Source: Firmicutes bacterium UBA1535 (GTDB taxonomy: Bacteria > Bacillota > Clostridia > Tissierellales > Sedimentibacteraceae). From it: a DNA stretch of 8,405 nt. Each line of letters starts with the position of its first letter. The first letter of the stretch is position 1. The position numbers and the translations under genes were made by a program. Positions 6,456 to 8,405 of this stretch are shown here, piece after piece. The notes beneath the pieces were generated by a model. That model saw nothing but the letters and a program-made list of their open reading frames with translations. It did no database searches and was not told the origin of the DNA. The stretch covers positions 7,500-15,904 of the forward strand of contig DCPV01000167.1 in the NCBI GenBank assembly GCA_002323775.1, written 5' to 3'.

Positions 6456-6622
6456 ATGCTTGAAAGCAGAAGTATAGTAGAGACCAGCAGCTTAGGATTA
6501 ATTGCATTGGTTGAAATAACTAATATTAATATAAAAGTTGTAATTTTTACTTTGTTATGGTAAGCTTTTCATATTGGCATTGCTAAGTAAAATTTATAAT
6601 AGATAAAAGGAGCACAAATGTT
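6456..6622 (+). promoter_or_regulatory. Leader region of the methyltransferase gene
   Basis: The region between the terminator and the methyltransferase must hold that gene's promoter, but no pair of boxes is convincing. TATAAT at 6595-6600 has only TTGGCA at 6574-6579 with a 15-bp spacer and lies too near the ribosome-binding site. The strong AAAAGGAG at 6605-6612 serves ATG 6623 at ten bases. A nearer ATG at 6618 reads ATG-TTA-TGA and stops at once, so it cannot be the gene start. Confidence 0.4.
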
Positions 6623-7378
6623 ATGAATACTAATTACACGGATATTAATTCTTTAACAATAGATCAATGGGCGTCATCTGGTTGGGAGTGGGGACAAGCT
6701 ATAAATCACGATACATTTGTTAAAGCACAGCAAGGAGATTGGTTTGTTCTTTTAACGCCTACCAAACCAGTTCCTAAAGAATGGTTCTGCAATTTTAAAA
6801 GCAGCAAAATTCTAGGTCTTGCATGTGGAGGGGGACAACAGATGCCTATCTTTTCTGCTTTAGGAGCTAATTGCACAGTTCTTGACTATTCAAAAGAACA
6901 ATTAAACGCAGAAGTAATGGTAGCTAAGAGAGAAAAATATGAGATTGATATTGTACATGCTGATATGACAAAACCGTTGCCCTTTGCCAATGAAAGCTTT
7001 GATTTAATATTTCACCCAGTATCTAATTGTTTTGTAGAAGATATTCTTCCTATATGGAAAGAGTGCTATAGAGTGTTGAAAAATGGTGGTATATTACTTG
7101 CGGGATTTGATAATAGTATCAATTATGTTTTTGATGAAGATGAGGATGTAATGAAATATAAATTACCATACAATCCTCTCAAAGATAAAGATATATATGA
7201 TGATTCTTTGAAAAACGATTGGGGTATTCAATTTTCTCACACTATTGAAGAACAAATTGGTGGGCAATTAAAAGCAGGCTTTATTCTTACAGACATATAC
7301 CAAGATACAAATGGTTCGGGTAAGCTTCATGAATTTAATGTTCCCACTTATTATGCAACAAGAGTAGTTAAGAAATAA
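6623..7378 (+). CDS. Class I SAM-dependent methyltransferase
   Basis: The 251-residue protein has a Rossmann-type methyltransferase core of the Methyltransf_11/25 kind. Motif I is KILGLACGGGQQMPIFSALG (62-81), the glycine-rich SAM loop, with Cys and Gly in the usual E/D-x-G-x-G-x-G region. VLDYS (86-90) gives the acidic residue D88 that should contact the SAM ribose, and VHADMTKPLPF (111-121) gives D114 near the adenine. SFDLIFHPVSNCFVEDI (125-141) is the motif II region and YRVLKNGGILLAGF (149-162) motif III. The N-terminal ~60 residues, with several Trp residues, form a cap that may shape the acceptor site. ATG 6623 is fixed by AAAAGGAG (6605-6612). It stands alone between two terminators. 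The acceptor may be a small molecule, but no substrate can be assigned; no rRNA-methylase motif is evident. Confidence 0.9.
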   Translation: MNTNYTDINSLTIDQWASSGWEWGQAINHDTFVKAQQGDWFVLLTPTKPVPKEWFCNFKSSKILGLACGGGQQMPIFSALGANCTVLDYSKEQLNAEVMVAKREKYEIDIVHADMTKPLPFANESFDLIFHPVSNCFVEDILPIWKECYRVLKNGGILLAGFDNSINYVFDEDEDVMKYKLPYNPLKDKDIYDDSLKNDWGIQFSHTIEEQIGGQLKAGFILTDIYQDTNGSGKLHEFNVPTYYATRVVKK

Positions 7379-7425
7379 GATAGAGAGAATATTTTATAAT
7401 TAAATTCCAAGGCTAATTCATGGAC

Positions 7426-7494
7426 AAATAATTCCTTTTCGTTAAGTTTTTTATGCAAATAAATTTTAACTAAAAGGAATTATTTATATTTTTT
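7426..7494 (+). terminator. Long-stem terminator between convergent genes
   Basis: AAATAATTCCTTTT (7426-7439) pairs perfectly with 7472-7485. After one C/T mismatch, GTTAA (7441-7445) pairs with TTAAC (7466-7470), making a stem of about 20 bp with a 20-nt loop. The plus strand continues into ATATTTTTT, so it ends the methyltransferase transcript. On the minus strand no T-run follows, so for the convergent GNAT it would be a weaker stop. Confidence 0.82.
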
Positions 7495-7509
7495 ACAATC
7501 TTTTTTAAA

Positions 7510-8391
7510 CTAAATACTCCTCATCACATAGTAACTCATAGCACAATTTTCTTCAAATCCGCATGACTTATACAAATTAAGCGCATTGTCATTATCTGTA
7601 TCTACCTGCAAAGTGATTTTTTCGGCACCCATCTCTATGAGCTTTTCAACCGACCAAATAAGAAGCTCTCTACCGTAGCCCTTTCCTCTGTGCCCTGAAA
7701 GTACACCCAAGCCATATATTCCTCCAACGCCACTATTTACTTCAACTCTTACACTTCCTATATTCGTATCGTTTATTTTTGCAATAAAGATTCTTCCATT
7801 AGAAATATTTTCTATAATAAATGTGTCATCTGCCTCTGTATCGATACCGAAAAAGTCATATTGCATATTGGCTATTGTCAAAGCATCCATATCCGATGCT
7901 TTACATACAGTCAAAACATTACTGTCAATTTTAACAAGCAGTTCCTTATTCAGAACCATGTCGTATTCGGAATGATGATGTCTCATAGAAAACTTTTCAA
8001 TAAATTTAATCCCACTATATGATTTATTATCACAAAGCAAGAGTATTTGATTGCTTTTCCTTTTTTTACACTCATCCTGCACCAAAGTAAATAGCTGTGT
8101 AAAAATTCCCCTATTCCTGTAATCATGATGAACCATTCCGGTAATTTCTAAATCATCTCCACCAAAATTGCTAATACTTATGTATCCTACGAGTTCATCG
8201 TCAAGGTAATACATAAATTCATTGATTTCACTCTCTTTAGCAACTGACTGCATTGCATTTTTAAGTCTATAGTCAAGCTCTAGCTTAAAAGATATATTGT
8301 CTGATTCAATACATATTTTTTCTAATTTTTTTAACACATCATAGTCATTTTTATCAATATGGTTTTTCAGAACAATCCTCGAATTTTTCAT
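7510..8391 (-). CDS. Tandem-domain GNAT N-acetyltransferase
   Basis: This 293-residue protein contains two GNAT domains. The C-terminal one (about 160-293) is canonical: YGLGVLSGHRGKGYGREL (226-242) with R235-x-x-G238-x-G240, followed by LQVDTDNDNALNLYKSCGFE (261-280) with Y274 as candidate general acid. The N-terminal one (about 1-150) has LEITGMVHHDYRNRGIFTQL (81-100), where R92-x-x-G95-x-F97 replaces the last small residue by Phe, and a degenerate closing block SYSGIKFIEKFSMRHHHSEY. Two-domain GNATs with one degenerate half are known, for example mycothiol synthase. ATG 8391 is the furthest upstream start because a TAA directly precedes it in frame. Only 14 upstream bases are visible and they show no Shine-Dalgarno, so a downstream start or weak initiation is possible. 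It converges on the methyltransferase. The substrate is unknown. Confidence 0.88.
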   Translation of the reverse strand: MKNSRIVLKNHIDKNDYDVLKKLEKICIESDNISFKLELDYRLKNAMQSVAKESEINEFMYYLDDELVGYISISNFGGDDLEITGMVHHDYRNRGIFTQLFTLVQDECKKRKSNQILLLCDNKSYSGIKFIEKFSMRHHHSEYDMVLNKELLVKIDSNVLTVCKASDMDALTIANMQYDFFGIDTEADDTFIIENISNGRIFIAKINDTNIGSVRVEVNSGVGGIYGLGVLSGHRGKGYGRELLIWSVEKLIEMGAEKITLQVDTDNDNALNLYKSCGFEENCAMSYYVMRSI

Positions 8392-8405
8392 TTATTAATT
8401 TTCAG

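Noticed and set aside
6456..6563. 35-codon open frame starting at ATG 6456
   Set aside because: It begins directly in the T-run of a terminator, has no ribosome-binding site and resembles nothing known.

Overview
The window is AT-rich DNA with strong Shine-Dalgarno sites of the AGGAGG type, short intergenic gaps and a Gram-positive-type topoisomerase III. It fits a low-GC Bacillota genome, most likely a clostridial anaerobe. Genus and species cannot be read from it, and there are no rRNA or tRNA genes, integrases, transposases or CRISPR arrays that I can support.

Layout. Bases 1-435 hold no supported gene. An RDD-family membrane protein (436-945) and a full-length DNA topoisomerase III, topB (963-3152), are 17 nt apart and probably co-transcribed. 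After a 203-nt gap, two GNAT acetyltransferases (3356-3925 and 3969-4469) form a pair. Next is a MerR-family regulator with a C-terminal GyrI-like effector-binding domain (4552-5535). It sits behind a MerR-type promoter (19-bp -35/-10 spacer with a perfect dyad) and ends in a strong terminator. A third GNAT (5885-6349, terminator after it) and a class I SAM-dependent methyltransferase (6623-7378, terminator after it) follow. A two-domain GNAT (7510-8391) lies convergently on the minus strand and starts close to the right edge.

The most interesting part is 4471-5884. The MerR promoter, its operator and the first ~35 codons of the regulator recur about 1.19 kb downstream as a decayed copy (about 5662-5840, about 80% identical by hand alignment). 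In that copy the -35, the -10, the 19-bp spacing and the core dyad are kept, while the ribosome-binding site and reading frame are lost. It lies directly ahead of the third GNAT gene and may give it a MerR-responsive promoter. The intact regulator gene also contains a near-ideal internal Shine-Dalgarno and in-frame ATG (4993) at the boundary between the DNA-binding and ligand-binding halves. This recalls Streptomyces tipA, which makes both a full activator and a free drug-binding domain.

Taken together, the right two thirds look like a chromosomal cluster of small-molecule-modifying enzymes (four GNAT genes and one methyltransferase) around one ligand-sensing regulator. A role in detoxification or drug response is inference; no substrate can be read from the sequence.
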